Below are positions 7,894 through 17,111 of a stretch of 64,000 nt of DNA, in pieces (the stretch's first letter is position 1; every line of letters begins with the position of its first letter). The notes under the pieces are model-generated. The model made no database searches and was not told the origin of the DNA. It was given only the letters and a program-made list of their open reading frames with translations. The translations under genes were made by a program, and so were the position numbers. The DNA is taken from assembly GCF_026236535.1 (NCBI RefSeq), contig NZ_JAHTMW010000019.1:62001-126000 (forward strand). Direction: 5' to 3'. This DNA comes from Streptomyces sp. SKN60. GTDB taxonomy: Bacteria > Actinomycetota > Actinomycetes > Streptomycetales > Streptomycetaceae.

Positions 7894-8091
7894 GGGAAGG
7901 TCTCGTTTCTTGGTGAGGAGAGGGTGTACGGGACAGGGCGGATCCGGACGGAACGGAACTGCACTGCCCGACCTCTACCGCTCCCCGTACGCCCCTCATG
8001 CCGCGCCCGCGAGCCGGAAGGTTTCTTTGTCACCCGTCCGGCCCACGCCCGCGCCCCGCGCCACTACGCCCCACGCCCCACGCCCCACGCC

Positions 8092-8763
8092 TTACGGCAT
8101 GAACACCTGGTCCAGGCGGTGGATCGCGCCGTCCTCGCCCACCTCGTAACGGAAGACCAGCCCGGAGTCCGGGTGCGCGTTCACCCAGTCGATGAGCTCC
8201 TGGACACCGATCCGCTGGTTCTCGGTGCTCGGGACGATCGGGTCGGTGGCGGTGACGTACGCCGCCTGGTCGAGGGCCCAGCGGCTGTCCTCGCCGCTGA
8301 CGACGAACGGCGCGCCGTCACTGTCCGGGGTGCCGCAGCCCCACGCACCGTGCTGAAGGACGAGGTTGACCTTGCCCGTACTTCCGGGAAGCTCCTCGAT
8401 GCGGTAAAGGGCGAACTCGTCGGGGTCGTACGCGTCGGGGTTCGGCGCGCTCGTCACGCACCCGGGCGCCCCCGTACCGCCACCACCGGAAGTGGTGCCC
8501 TTCTTGGTGCCCGTCTTGGACGTCTTCTTCTTGGTGCCGGACGTGGAGGACGGCTTGGAGGACGGCTTGGAGGCCGGCACGGCGGTGGGCGCGTCCGTAG
8601 GCGCGTCCGTGGTCGTGGCCGGGGCGGGCGCCGTGGTCGAGGCGGGCGAGGCGGCCGGCGCGGGCGCCGCGGCCTTGTCCTTCTGACACCCCGTGAGCGC
8701 GGCGGTCAACGCGACGGCGGCGAGCGCGACGGCGGCGGCGGATCTGAAGCGCGTGATGTTCAT
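8092..8763 (-). CDS. Lipoprotein with Ser/Thr/Lys-rich linker
   Basis: 223 aa. The signal sequence ends in a lipobox LTGC with Cys26. Residues 27-110 are a low-complexity linker (Pro/Ala/Thr, then KPSSKPSS and a KKKTSKTGTKKG stretch) that could span the cell wall. The C-terminal domain (about 115-223) contains two cysteines and the conserved-looking PDEFALYRIEELPG and LIDWVNAHPDSGLVF segments; its function is not recognised. The ATG at 8763 has GGGGGAG 8 nt upstream, so longer upstream frames are rejected. The gap before it contains a C-rich CGCCCCA tandem repeat (about 8065-8090). Confidence 0.78.
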   Translation of the reverse strand: MNITRFRSAAAVALAAVALTAALTGCQKDKAAAPAPAASPASTTAPAPATTTDAPTDAPTAVPASKPSSKPSSTSGTKKKTSKTGTKKGTTSGGGGTGAPGCVTSAPNPDAYDPDEFALYRIEELPGSTGKVNLVLQHGAWGCGTPDSDGAPFVVSGEDSRWALDQAAYVTATDPIVPSTENQRIGVQELIDWVNAHPDSGLVFRYEVGEDGAIHRLDQVFMP

Positions 8764-9003
8764 TCCGGGACTCCCCCTCTTCTGCGGCGGCCATCCGAAG
8801 CCGCATCCCGTCCCGGAACGTAGCAACGCACCCCCCACAGCCGCGAGATCCGGCCACCCTCTGTCGCACACCCGGGACATTCCCGTCACGCGACCCGAAC
8901 GCCCGGATCCCACCCATCCCAGACGTCCCAGGGGCACCGGCGACAAACGAAGGACCCGCCCTGCCGTACACCGGCAGAACGGGGGCCCATTCGTACAAGA
9001 AGG

Positions 9004-9762
9004 CTACTTCTTGCCCTGGTTCTTCACGGCCTCGATCGCCGCGGCCGCCGCCTCCGGGTCCAGGTACGTGCCGCCCGGCTTGATCGGCTTGAAGTTCTCG
9101 TCGAGCTCGTAGGCCAGCGGGATGCCCGTGGGGATGTTGAGGCCCGCGATGTCGGCGTCCGAGATGCCGTCGAGGTGCTTCACCAGGGCGCGCAGGCTGT
9201 TGCCGTGGGCGGCGATGAGGACCGTGCGGCCGGCGAGGAGGTCGGGGACGATGCCGTCGTACCAGTACGGGAGCATGCGCTCCACGACGTCCTTCAGGCA
9301 CTCGGTCCGCGGGCGCAGCTCCGGCGGGATCGACGCGTAGCGGGCGTCGTCGGCCTGGGAGAACTCGGAGTCGTCGGCGAGGGCCGGCGGCGGGGTGTCG
9401 TAGGAGCGGCGCCACAGCATGAACTGCTCCTCGCCGAACTCCGCGAGGGTCTGCGCCTTGTCCTTGCCCTGCAGCGCGCCGTAGTGGCGCTCGTTCAGAC
9501 GCCACGAGCGGTGGACCGGGACCCAGTGGCGGTCGGCGGCCTCGAGGGCGAGCTGCGCCGTGCGGATGGCGCGCTTCTGCAGCGAGGTGTGCAGCACGTC
9601 GGGCAGCAGGCCGGCGTCCTTCAGCAGCTCACCGCCGCGGACCGCCTCCTTCTCGCCCTTCTCGGTGAGGTTGACGTCCACCCAGCCGGTGAACAGGTTC
9701 TTCGCGTTCCATTCGCTCTCGCCGTGGCGGAGGAGGATCAGCTTGTACGGTGCGTCGGCCAT
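9004..9762 (-). CDS. gpmA: 2,3-bisphosphoglycerate-dependent phosphoglycerate mutase
   Basis: Glycolytic/gluconeogenic enzyme interconverting 3- and 2-phosphoglycerate. The 252-aa protein has the phosphohistidine motif LLRHGESEWN, the FTGWVDVNLTEKG and ERHYGALQGKDK segments, and the second catalytic His in IAAHGNSLRALVKHL. The start MADAPYKLIL fits family alignments; a further in-frame start at 9807 would add unrelated residues. It is divergent from the MFS gene. In both Streptomyces and mycobacteria it lies near mshA and the PhoP/RegX3 two-component system, as here. Confidence 0.97.
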   Translation of the reverse strand: MADAPYKLILLRHGESEWNAKNLFTGWVDVNLTEKGEKEAVRGGELLKDAGLLPDVLHTSLQKRAIRTAQLALEAADRHWVPVHRSWRLNERHYGALQGKDKAQTLAEFGEEQFMLWRRSYDTPPPALADDSEFSQADDARYASIPPELRPRTECLKDVVERMLPYWYDGIVPDLLAGRTVLIAAHGNSLRALVKHLDGISDADIAGLNIPTGIPLAYELDENFKPIKPGGTYLDPEAAAAAIEAVKNQGKK

Positions 9763-9832
9763 GCGTCCGAGCCTAGACGACGGCCGCCGATTGACGCGCA
9801 CCGTCAATTCACTGGCGTCCGGCCTATGAGAT

Positions 9833-9845
9833 TCGTAAGTTACGA
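9833..9845. promoter_or_regulatory. 13-bp palindrome in the gpmA/MFS divergent region
   Basis: TCGTAAGTTACGA is a perfect palindrome about its central G, 42 bp upstream of the MFS start. It is AT-rich relative to its surroundings and resembles an operator for a dimeric repressor. The regulator is unknown; none is encoded adjacent. Confidence 0.5.
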
Positions 9846-9886
9846 GGGCTGCAAGCGGGACTTACTCACAGGGGGCCGGGCCACAC

Positions 9887-11212
9887 ATGTCCATCGATTC
9901 GCTCAGACGATCAGCGCGCGCCACCGTCTCGGGGTTCCCGGGCGGCTTCTGGTGGCTCTGGCTGTCGACCCTCGTCAACCGGACCGGCGCCTTCGTCCTC
10001 ACCTTCCTCTCCCTCTACCTCACCCAGGAGCTCGGCCTCTCCGCCTGGTTCGCCGGACTCGTCGTCGCCCTGCACGGCCTCGGCGGCGTCGCCGGCTCCC
10101 CGCTCGGCGGCATGCTCACCGACCGCTGGGGCCGCCGCCCCACCATGGTCACCATGCACCTCGCGGCCGCCTCCTGCGCCGTACTGCTCGCGCTCGTCAC
10201 CAGCGCCTGGGCCATCGCCCTCGTCGTCTTCCTCATGGGCATCGCCATGCAGGGCGTCCGGCCGTCCATCAACGCCGCCATCGCGGACATGGTCCCCGCC
10301 CACGAGGTGCGCCGCGCCTACGCGCTCAACTACTGGGCGCTCAACCTCGGCTTCGCCATCGCCGCCATCGGCGGCGGCGTCGCGATCGTCCTCGGCTACC
10401 GCACCCTCTTCCTCGTCGACGCCGCCGCGACCGCGCTCTGCGCCCTGATCGTCTTCCTCCGCCTGCCGGAGACCCGGCCGGCCGCCGCGCTCGACGCGAC
10501 CACCGGCAAGGCCGTCGCCGAGGAGAAGGTCAGCATCCTCACCGTGCTGCGCGACGCACCCTTCCGCACCCTGGTGACCCTCAACCTGCTCGTCTGCCTG
10601 GTCTTCACCGCGCCCTGGATCGGCCTGCCGCTCACCATGACCGGCGAGGGCCTGAAGCCCTCGGCGTACGGCGCGGTCATCGCCGTCAACGGCATCGTCA
10701 TCGTCGGTTTCCAGCTGCTCGTCAACAAGGTCACCGACAAGCGCTCGCCGGTGCTCCTGCTGACCGTGTCCTCCCTCCTCTTCGCCCTCGGCACCGGCGC
10801 CACCGCCCTGGCCGGCAGCCCCGTCGCCTTCGCCGCGACCGTCATCGTCTGGACCATCGGCGAGATGGTCCACGTCCCGACGAACGCCGCCGCCACCGCC
10901 CGGCTCGCGCCCGAGCACGCCCGCGGCCGCTACCAGGGTGTGATGGGCATGTCCTGGGCGGTGGCCGGTTTCGTCGCCCCGATCCTGGCCGGCTGGATCG
11001 TGGACGGGCCCGGCCCGGACGTCCTGTGGATCTCCTGCTTCGTGATCGGCGCCGTCGCCGCCCTCGGCTACCAGACCCGCCTGCGGACGGCCCTCGCGGA
11101 CGCCGAGGAGGACGAGGTCCAGGAGACTGCGCCGGCGCCGACCGCCCAGCCCTCCGAGGAGGCCGAGGAGAAGGTCAGCTCCTCCCGAACCCGAACCCGA
11201 ACCCGGACCTGA
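9887..11212 (+). CDS. MFS transporter
   Basis: 441-aa membrane transporter with about 12 predicted hydrophobic segments. The MFS loop 2-3 signature is present as GGMLTDRWGRRPTMV (about residues 82-96). It resembles drug or sugar efflux members of Streptomyces; the substrate is unknown. The C-terminus is hydrophilic and ends in an RTRTRTRT run encoded by CCCGAA hexamers. That run overlaps the 3' end of the convergent gene by 38 bp. AGGGGG lies upstream of the ATG. Confidence 0.88.
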   Translation: MSIDSLRRSARATVSGFPGGFWWLWLSTLVNRTGAFVLTFLSLYLTQELGLSAWFAGLVVALHGLGGVAGSPLGGMLTDRWGRRPTMVTMHLAAASCAVLLALVTSAWAIALVVFLMGIAMQGVRPSINAAIADMVPAHEVRRAYALNYWALNLGFAIAAIGGGVAIVLGYRTLFLVDAAATALCALIVFLRLPETRPAAALDATTGKAVAEEKVSILTVLRDAPFRTLVTLNLLVCLVFTAPWIGLPLTMTGEGLKPSAYGAVIAVNGIVIVGFQLLVNKVTDKRSPVLLLTVSSLLFALGTGATALAGSPVAFAATVIVWTIGEMVHVPTNAAATARLAPEHARGRYQGVMGMSWAVAGFVAPILAGWIVDGPGPDVLWISCFVIGAVAALGYQTRLRTALADAEEDEVQETAPAPTAQPSEEAEEKVSSSRTRTRTRT

Positions 11213-12860
11213 ACCGCTTCTGCGCCTCGTACAGATTCCGGGGGCGTACGGCGCCGGGCGCGCCGTACGCCTCCAGGCGCGCGTGCAGCTCGCCCGCGAA
11301 GTCGGGCACGTCGATCTGGTCGAACTCCCGCACCTCGCTGATGCCGACGGTCGCGCTGTACGGGGCCACCGTGTCGATCTTCACCAGGCCCGCCCGGCCG
11401 TTGGTCACCGTCACGTTCCAGTGGGTGAACCGGGCGCCGTAGAGCGGTCCCGCGGAGGCGTCGCCGCCGTGCCGGCCGTCGTTCTCGACGGTGATCTCGG
11501 TGCGGACGTTGGCGAAGGGCATGCCCCGGTGGGTGTCGAAGGTGCCCGTCTCCATGACCCCGCGCGACCACACGTTGTGGCTGGACAGGCCCTCGACGTT
11601 GATGCCGTGCAGCTGGGTGCCGGGAACGGCGGGGACGCTGCGGGCGGCGATCCGGAAGTCCTCGACGAGGTTGTCGTGCGCGCCCTCCCGGCAGAAGTAC
11701 GGGTGGTGGGCGCCACGTCCCTCGACGGCGGTACGGCGCAGGGTGCAGGCGGAGGCGGCGACGAGCCCGAACCCGTTGTCGACGTGGCGGACGACCACGT
11801 CCTCGGCCCAGCAGTCGTACGCGCACTGGAAGGTGACGCCGTTGAAGCCCTTGTCCAGGAGGTGCGGGGACTGCGGGATCAGGGGCGCCTCCAGGGTCAG
11901 GCCGGTGACCCCCGAGCCGGTGAGTGGGGTGATCCCGGAGATCAGCCGGGGGTCCCACTCGGGGCGGACGTCGAGCGGCAGGGGGCGTTCCAGATGCACC
12001 CGGCGGCCCTCGACCCGGGTGATCCGTACGGGCCACTCGTAGGGGACGTAGCTGGTCAGCTTGGTCTTGTCGGCCCAGGTGTACGCCTCGGGGCCGGGGC
12101 CGCCGCCCGCCATGTGCTCCAGGAGGGTGTGCCCGGCGTCGTCGGCGAGCCGGAGGATCACGAACCGGCCGCGCCGGAGCGGGGCCGGGTCGTCGACGGT
12201 GACGGTGCGGTCGCCGCGCCGGGCGGGGCGTACGGCGGTCAGGGTGGTCCACTCGTCGCGCTTGTCGCCGGTCCAGCCCTCGAAGGGCCAGGCCTTCGCC
12301 CGTATCGCGGCGAGGAGGGAGGCGTGCCGTGCCCGGGGCGAGAGCCAGATCAGGCCGCCGGCCCAGGACCAGGAGGACTTGTCTCCGCCGTAGCGGGACC
12401 CGTAGGGGCCGACGAGTTCGGTGAGGCTGCGGGTGGCCCTCAGGGTCGTACGGCCGGAGCCGGCGCCGCGCAGCACGACGTCGCTGTCGCCGATGTGCAC
12501 ATAGCCGTCGATCCGGTACGTCCCCGGCGGCACGAGCACGGTGCCGCCGCCCCGCTCCCCCGCCGCCGCGAGGGCGCGGTTGAAGGCGGGGGCGGAGTCG
12601 GTGGAGCCGTCGGGCGTGGCCCCGTAGGTGAGGACGTTCGCGACGACGGGCGGGCGCGGGAGGCGGGCGGCGCCGCCGTGGGCGCCGGCGGAGCCCACGT
12701 AGGGGATCTGGGGGTGGGTGTAGGGGGCGTCGAGGTACTCCTCCCAGAGGGAGGCGGGTGGGGCCGCGAATCCGGTGACGGTCGTGGCCGTGGCCGCGGC
12801 CGCCGCCACCCCGATCGCACCGCCGACGAACTGCCTTCTGCTGAGCCTGCCGAGTGCCAT
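11175..12860 (-). CDS. Tat-exported right-handed beta-helix (pectate-lyase-superfamily) protein
   Basis: 561-aa secreted protein. The start MALGRLSRRQFVGG carries a twin-arginine signal (RRQF) and a hydrophobic stretch with a likely cut near GFAAPP. The next region ANVLTYGATPDGSTDSAPAFNRAL...GGGTVLVPPGTYRI is the pectate lyase 3/GH28 N-terminal signature. Repeating short beta-strand segments follow to about 500, as in parallel beta-helix enzymes. It probably acts on an extracellular polysaccharide; the substrate is unknown. The C-terminus ends in a GFGFGFG run read from the same hexamer repeat that encodes RTRT in the convergent MFS gene. Confidence 0.85.
   Translation of the reverse strand: MALGRLSRRQFVGGAIGVAAAAATATTVTGFAAPPASLWEEYLDAPYTHPQIPYVGSAGAHGGAARLPRPPVVANVLTYGATPDGSTDSAPAFNRALAAAGERGGGTVLVPPGTYRIDGYVHIGDSDVVLRGAGSGRTTLRATRSLTELVGPYGSRYGGDKSSWSWAGGLIWLSPRARHASLLAAIRAKAWPFEGWTGDKRDEWTTLTAVRPARRGDRTVTVDDPAPLRRGRFVILRLADDAGHTLLEHMAGGGPGPEAYTWADKTKLTSYVPYEWPVRITRVEGRRVHLERPLPLDVRPEWDPRLISGITPLTGSGVTGLTLEAPLIPQSPHLLDKGFNGVTFQCAYDCWAEDVVVRHVDNGFGLVAASACTLRRTAVEGRGAHHPYFCREGAHDNLVEDFRIAARSVPAVPGTQLHGINVEGLSSHNVWSRGVMETGTFDTHRGMPFANVRTEITVENDGRHGGDASAGPLYGARFTHWNVTVTNGRAGLVKIDTVAPYSATVGISEVREFDQIDVPDFAGELHARLEAYGAPGAVRPRNLYEAQKRFRSGFGFGFGRS
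11184..11207. repeat. CCCGAA hexamer repeat inside a convergent CDS overlap
   Basis: Three CCCGAA units and one CCCGGA. On the plus strand they encode RTRT at the end of the MFS protein. On the minus strand they encode GFGF at the end of the beta-helix protein. Confidence 0.85.
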
Positions 12861-12978
12861 GAACCTGAGCCCTTCACGTATATGAACGGTGTTCAGATCT
12901 GCGATGGCGGTGAGCATGGCAGGGCGAAGCCCTTACGGGAAGAGGGCAAGAGGGGGTTGGTTCGCCGTCAGTTCGCCG

Positions 12979-13515
12979 TCAGTTCGCCGGCTTCTGGGTC
13001 AGGTTCTTGAACGCGTCGAGGTTACGGGTCGACTCCCCGCGCGACACCCGCCACGCGTACTCGCGGCGGATCGCCGACGCGAAGCCCAGCTCCAGGAGCG
13101 TGTTGAAGTCGCCGTCCGCCGCCTCCAGGACGGACCCGAGGAGCCGGTCCAGCTCCTCGGGGGTGACGGCCGCGAGCGGGAGCTTGCCGGCGAGGTAGAT
13201 GTCGCCGAGCGGATCGATCGCGTAACTCACCCCGTACAGACGCAGATTGCGTTCGAGCAGCCAGCGGTGCACGCCGGCCTCGTTCTCGTCGGGGTGCCGG
13301 ATGACGAAGGCGTTGAGCGAGAGGGAGTGGCGCCCCACGCGCAGCGAAAGCGTCGTGAACAGCTTGCGCGTGCCCGGCAGCTTGACGACGTAGGAGCCCG
13401 GTTCGGTGGACTCCCACTCCAGTTCCGCGCCCTTGAAGGTGTCCTCGACGATCCGCCGGACGTCCCCGGTCTTCGCCGCCTCCGCCGCCTTCGCCGCCTC
13501 CGCTGCCTCAGCCAT
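12979..13515 (-). CDS. YbjN domain-containing protein
   Basis: 178-aa protein. After an Ala-rich AEAAEAAKAAEAAK start, residues 20-165 match the YbjN/type III chaperone-like fold found beside mshA in actinobacteria (mycobacterial Rv0487 is the equivalent). The segments WLLERNLRLYGVSYAIDPLGDIYLAGKLPL and LDRLLGSVLEAADGDFNTLLELGF are characteristic. Its start lies 8 bp inside the end of mshA, so the two form a coupled unit. The biochemical role is unknown. The stop codon falls within a GTTCGCCGTCA direct repeat (about 12960-12982). Confidence 0.85.
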   Translation of the reverse strand: MAEAAEAAKAAEAAKTGDVRRIVEDTFKGAELEWESTEPGSYVVKLPGTRKLFTTLSLRVGRHSLSLNAFVIRHPDENEAGVHRWLLERNLRLYGVSYAIDPLGDIYLAGKLPLAAVTPEELDRLLGSVLEAADGDFNTLLELGFASAIRREYAWRVSRGESTRNLDAFKNLTQKPAN

Positions 13516-14893
13516 GGTGGGAGCGTACGCGACGCCGGTGCTCGCGCAGCTCGCGCAGGCCGTGCTCGTGGCGCGCGCGGTGGTCGTGCATCGCCGCCGT
13601 GTACACGTCCGCCGTCGCCGAGGCCGCCGTGTCCCAGCCGAAGGAACCGGCGTGCCGCGCCGCCGCCGCGCCCATCCGGTCGGACAGCCGCGGCTCGGCG
13701 GTGAACCGCTCCAGGGCGCGGGCGTAGTCCGCCGGGTCGTGGCCCTGCACGAGGAAACCGGTCACGTCGTCCCGTACGGCCACGGGCAGACCGCCCACCG
13801 CGGCCGCGACGACCGGCGTGCCGGCCGCCTGGGCCTCGATGGCGACCAGGCCGAAGGACTCGCTGTACGAGGGCACGACGAGCACGCTCGCGGCCCGGAA
13901 CCAGTCGGCGAGCCGGTCCTGCCCGACCGGCGGGTGGAACCGTACGACGTCGGATATGCCGAGCTTGGCGGCGAGCTTCTGCAGCCCCTCCGGCTTGGCG
14001 AGCCCGCTGCCGCTGGGGCCGCCGACCACCGGCACGACCATCCGGGAGCGGAGGGAAGGGTCGCGGTCGACGAGGATCGCGGCGGCGCGGAGCAGTATGT
14101 CGGGGGCCTTGAGTGGCTGGATGCGGCCGGCGAAGGCCGGGATGAAGGCGTCCTGCGGCAGCCCGAGCCGGGCCCGGGCGGCGGCGCGGCCGTCGGCGGG
14201 GCGGAAGTGGTCCAGGTTGACCCCGGGGTGCACGACGGCGATCTTGGCCGGATCGGCGTCGTAGAAGCGGGAGAGCTCGTCGGCCTCCTCAGCCGTGTTG
14301 GCGATGAGCCGGTCGGCGGCCTCGACGATCTGCGTCTCGCCGATCACGCGGGCGGCGGGCTCGGGGGTGTCGCCGTCCGCCAACGCCGCGTTCTTGACCT
14401 TGGCCATGGTGTGCATGGTGTGGACGAGCGGGACGCCCCAGCGCTCGGCGGCGAGCCAGCCGACGTGGCCGGACAGCCAGTAGTGGGAGTGCACCAGGTC
14501 GTAGTGCCCGGAGCGGTGCCCCGCCCACGCCTGCATCACGCCGTGCGTGAAGGCGCACAGCTGCGCCGGCAGCTCCTCCTTGGCCAGCCCCTCGTACGGA
14601 CCGGCGTCCACGTGCCGTACGAGCACACCGGGCGCGAGCTCGACGACCGGCGCGAGGCCGCCGGTGGTGGCGCGGGTGAAGATCTCCACCTCGACGTTGA
14701 TCGCGGCGAGCCGCTTGGCCAGCTCCACGATGTAGACGTTCATGCCGCCCGCGTCGCCGGTCCCCGGCTGGTGCAGCGGCGAGGTGTGCACACTGAGCAT
14801 GGCCACCCGGCGCGGCCCGCGGTGCCGGCCGGGAAGCCGGAGCCGGGACTGCGTCGCCAGGGTGCCGGCGAACCGGGACACGTACTGGCTCAC
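13508..14893 (-). CDS. mshA: D-inositol-3-phosphate glycosyltransferase MshA
   Basis: First enzyme of mycothiol synthesis: it transfers GlcNAc from UDP-GlcNAc to inositol 3-phosphate. The 461-aa GT4 protein has the Gly-rich N-terminal GDAGGMNVYIVELAKRL, the FAGRIQPLKAPDILL phosphate-binding region and the GT4 E-x7-E motif ESFGLVAIE. The GTG at 14893 (VSQYVSRFAG) has GGAAGGA about 8 nt before it. A longer frame reaching 15037 lacks similarity. Together with mshD (60976-61902), two of the mycothiol genes lie in this window. Confidence 0.96.
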   Translation of the reverse strand: MSQYVSRFAGTLATQSRLRLPGRHRGPRRVAMLSVHTSPLHQPGTGDAGGMNVYIVELAKRLAAINVEVEIFTRATTGGLAPVVELAPGVLVRHVDAGPYEGLAKEELPAQLCAFTHGVMQAWAGHRSGHYDLVHSHYWLSGHVGWLAAERWGVPLVHTMHTMAKVKNAALADGDTPEPAARVIGETQIVEAADRLIANTAEEADELSRFYDADPAKIAVVHPGVNLDHFRPADGRAAARARLGLPQDAFIPAFAGRIQPLKAPDILLRAAAILVDRDPSLRSRMVVPVVGGPSGSGLAKPEGLQKLAAKLGISDVVRFHPPVGQDRLADWFRAASVLVVPSYSESFGLVAIEAQAAGTPVVAAAVGGLPVAVRDDVTGFLVQGHDPADYARALERFTAEPRLSDRMGAAAARHAGSFGWDTAASATADVYTAAMHDHRARHEHGLRELREHRRRVRSHHG

Positions 14894-15053
14894 GTCGGCG
14901 GTCCTTCCGCTGTGGTTCCGCTGTCGGGCATGGCAGAGGGAGGGTGCGGAACACCCACCGGCGTCCAGAACACCGGAATGCCCAATTTCATTTCCGTCCG
15001 GGGCCGCGCTTTGCCAATTCATTACGGCACTGCCCACCCCTTACGCTCGTGCC

Positions 15054-15866
15054 ATGGCCCGCCGCACCACCCCCCGCACCACCGTCCGCCCCGTCGGGAC
15101 GGTGACGCGCGGGACCACCAATCCGAACCGGCTGCGACGCCAGGACCGGTGGATCGCGGCCGTGCACGGCCCGGCGATGCGGCGCTCGGAGGGGGCCCCG
15201 GTCGCGGTGGACCTCGGGTACGGGGCCGCGCCGTGGACCGCCGTCGAACTGCTCGGGCGGCTGCGGACCGCCGATCCGCGGGCGGTCGTCGTCGGGGTCG
15301 AGATCGAGCCGGCCCGGGTGGCGGCCGCGCAGCCGTACGAGCGGGAGGGGCTGACCTTCCGGCACGGCGGCTTCGAGGTGCCGGTGCCGGGCGAGGTCTC
15401 GCTGATCCGGGCCGCGAACGTGCTGCGGCAGTACGACGAGGAGCAGGTCGCCGCCGTCTGGGAGCGCCTGTGCCGGCGGCTCGCGCCGGACGGGCTGCTC
15501 GTCGAGGGCACCTGCGACGAGATCGGGCGGCGGCACGTCTGGGTCGCACTCGACCGTTCCGGTCCGCGCACGGTGACCTTCGCGACCCGCCTCGGTTCGC
15601 TCGACCGCCCGTCCGATCTCGCCGAGCGGCTGCCCAAGGCCCTCATCCACCGCAACGTGCCCGGCGAGCCCGTGCACGCCTTCCTCCGCGACTTCGACCG
15701 CGCCTGGGCCGCCGCCGCGCCCTTCGCCTCGCTCGGCGCGCGGCAGCGCTGGATCCGCTCCGTGCGGGCCCTGGCGGCGGACTGGCCGCTCACCGACGGG
15801 CCACGGCGCTGGCGCCAGGGCGAGGTGAGCGTGCGCTGGGACGCGCTGGCGCCCCGTACGGGATGA
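15054..15866 (+). CDS. Class I SAM-dependent methyltransferase
   Basis: 270-aa cytosolic protein. The SAM-binding region is AVDLGYGAAPWTAVELLG (motif I variant), followed by VVGVEIEPARVAAA with an acidic loop-2 residue, then VSLIRAANVLRQYDEEQV and LAPDGLLVEGTCDEIGRR. The substrate is unknown. Homologues sit beside mshA in Streptomyces. It is divergent from mshA; the 160-bp gap is AT-richer and should hold both promoters. It starts at the ATG of MARRTTPRT; earlier in-frame codons lie in the mshA upstream region. Confidence 0.82.
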   Translation: MARRTTPRTTVRPVGTVTRGTTNPNRLRRQDRWIAAVHGPAMRRSEGAPVAVDLGYGAAPWTAVELLGRLRTADPRAVVVGVEIEPARVAAAQPYEREGLTFRHGGFEVPVPGEVSLIRAANVLRQYDEEQVAAVWERLCRRLAPDGLLVEGTCDEIGRRHVWVALDRSGPRTVTFATRLGSLDRPSDLAERLPKALIHRNVPGEPVHAFLRDFDRAWAAAAPFASLGARQRWIRSVRALAADWPLTDGPRRWRQGEVSVRWDALAPRTG

Positions 15867-16052
15867 ATGAACTCCCTCTGAATTTCCCCGGGCTGTGGAA
15901 CGCGCCCGGCGCCACGTACGTCCACCGTGGGGGGAAGTGACCCGACAGGCCCGGCTTTCCCCTGTTGCTTTCGGGTCCGACATGGCACTATCGCCAAGGT
16001 CACCAGTAAGTTACTGACGGTAAATCAGATTCGGTGTCCTGAGGGGGAGCCA

Positions 16053-17111
16053 GTGAACCGACGCCGCCACGCCATCGCCACGCTCACCGTGGTCTGCGCC
16101 CTGACGGTGCTTGCCTCACCCGCGCTCACCCTCCAGGCCGCCGCGGCCCCGCTGCCGCCCGGGCCGCCCGCGCAGCCGAAGAAGACCCTCGAAGAGGTCC
16201 GCAAGGAGATCGACGGGCTCTACCGTCAGGCGGCCGCCGCCACCGACGCGTACAACCTGGCCGAGGAGAAGGCCAAGGAACAGTCCGACGAGATCGTGAA
16301 GCTCGCCCAACAGATCGTGGCCGGCCAGGAGAAGATCGACGACCTCAAGGCACGCGCCGGCGCCGCCGCCCGCGCGCAGTACCGCAACGGCGGCCTGCCG
16401 GACGGCGCGCAGTTCGTCCTCACCAACGACCCGCAGCTCTTCCTCGACAACGCCGGCCGCCTCAAGGAGGGCCATAAGGCCACCAAGGACCTGCTCGCCG
16501 AGATGACGAGCACCCAGGCGCTGTTGACCGCCTACGCCAAGGACGCCAGCCTCAACTGGACGAAACTGGAGGCCAACCGGGTCAAGCAGGCCAAGGCGAA
16601 GAAGGAGATCAACGGCAAGATCGAGGCGGCGAAGAAGCTGGAGTCGCAGCTCGCCGCCGAGGAGCGGGCCCGGCTGCTGCGTCTGGAGGAGCAGGCGCAG
16701 TACCAGGCGCAGACCGCCTGGCTCGACTCCGGCGTCCTCAAGGGCCTCAGCGAGAAGGCCACCCCGGCGGGCAAGCGCGCGGTGGAGTTCGCGACGGCGC
16801 AGATCGGCAAGCCGTACGTGTGGGGCGCCGAGGGCCCCGCCTCGTACGACTGCTCCGGCCTCACCCAGTCCGCCTGGGCGGCGGCCGGCCATCCGATCCC
16901 GCGCACCTCGCAGGAGCAGTGGCGCCTGCTGCCGCACGTGGACATCAAGGACATGCGCCCCGGCGACCTGATCGTCTACTACAAGGACGCCACCCACATC
17001 GGGATGTACGTGGGCAACGGGGCGATCGTCCACGCGCCGCGCCCCGGCCGGAACGTGACGATCGCGGGCGCGGGCTCGATGGAGATCCTGGGCGTGGTGC
17101 GGCCGGAGTAA
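16053..17111 (+). CDS. Secreted NlpC/P60 peptidoglycan endopeptidase
   Basis: 352-aa cell-wall hydrolase that should cut D-Glu-mDAP peptide bonds. The N-terminus has a Sec signal (cut near LQAAAA). Residues about 45-235 form a long charged coiled coil (KTLEEVRKEIDGLYRQ..., AEERARLLRLEEQAQYQ). The C-terminal NlpC/P60 domain carries the catalytic Cys in SYDCSGLTQ and His in ATHIGMYVG. This coiled-coil plus NlpC layout matches RipA/SwlA-type proteins. The GTG start is preceded by GAGGGGGAG at 4 nt. Confidence 0.93.
   Translation: MNRRRHAIATLTVVCALTVLASPALTLQAAAAPLPPGPPAQPKKTLEEVRKEIDGLYRQAAAATDAYNLAEEKAKEQSDEIVKLAQQIVAGQEKIDDLKARAGAAARAQYRNGGLPDGAQFVLTNDPQLFLDNAGRLKEGHKATKDLLAEMTSTQALLTAYAKDASLNWTKLEANRVKQAKAKKEINGKIEAAKKLESQLAAEERARLLRLEEQAQYQAQTAWLDSGVLKGLSEKATPAGKRAVEFATAQIGKPYVWGAEGPASYDCSGLTQSAWAAAGHPIPRTSQEQWRLLPHVDIKDMRPGDLIVYYKDATHIGMYVGNGAIVHAPRPGRNVTIAGAGSMEILGVVRPE

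Noticed and set aside
8065..8090. CGCCCCA tandem repeat upstream of a lipoprotein stop
   Set aside because: It is short, low-complexity sequence with no symmetry or conserved motif; not listed as a separate feature.
9175..11442. A 755-codon open frame on the plus strand across gpmA and the MFS gene
   Set aside because: It is a shadow of two real genes in other frames, with Arg/Pro-rich nonsense composition. Such long shadow frames are expected at this GC content and occur throughout the window.
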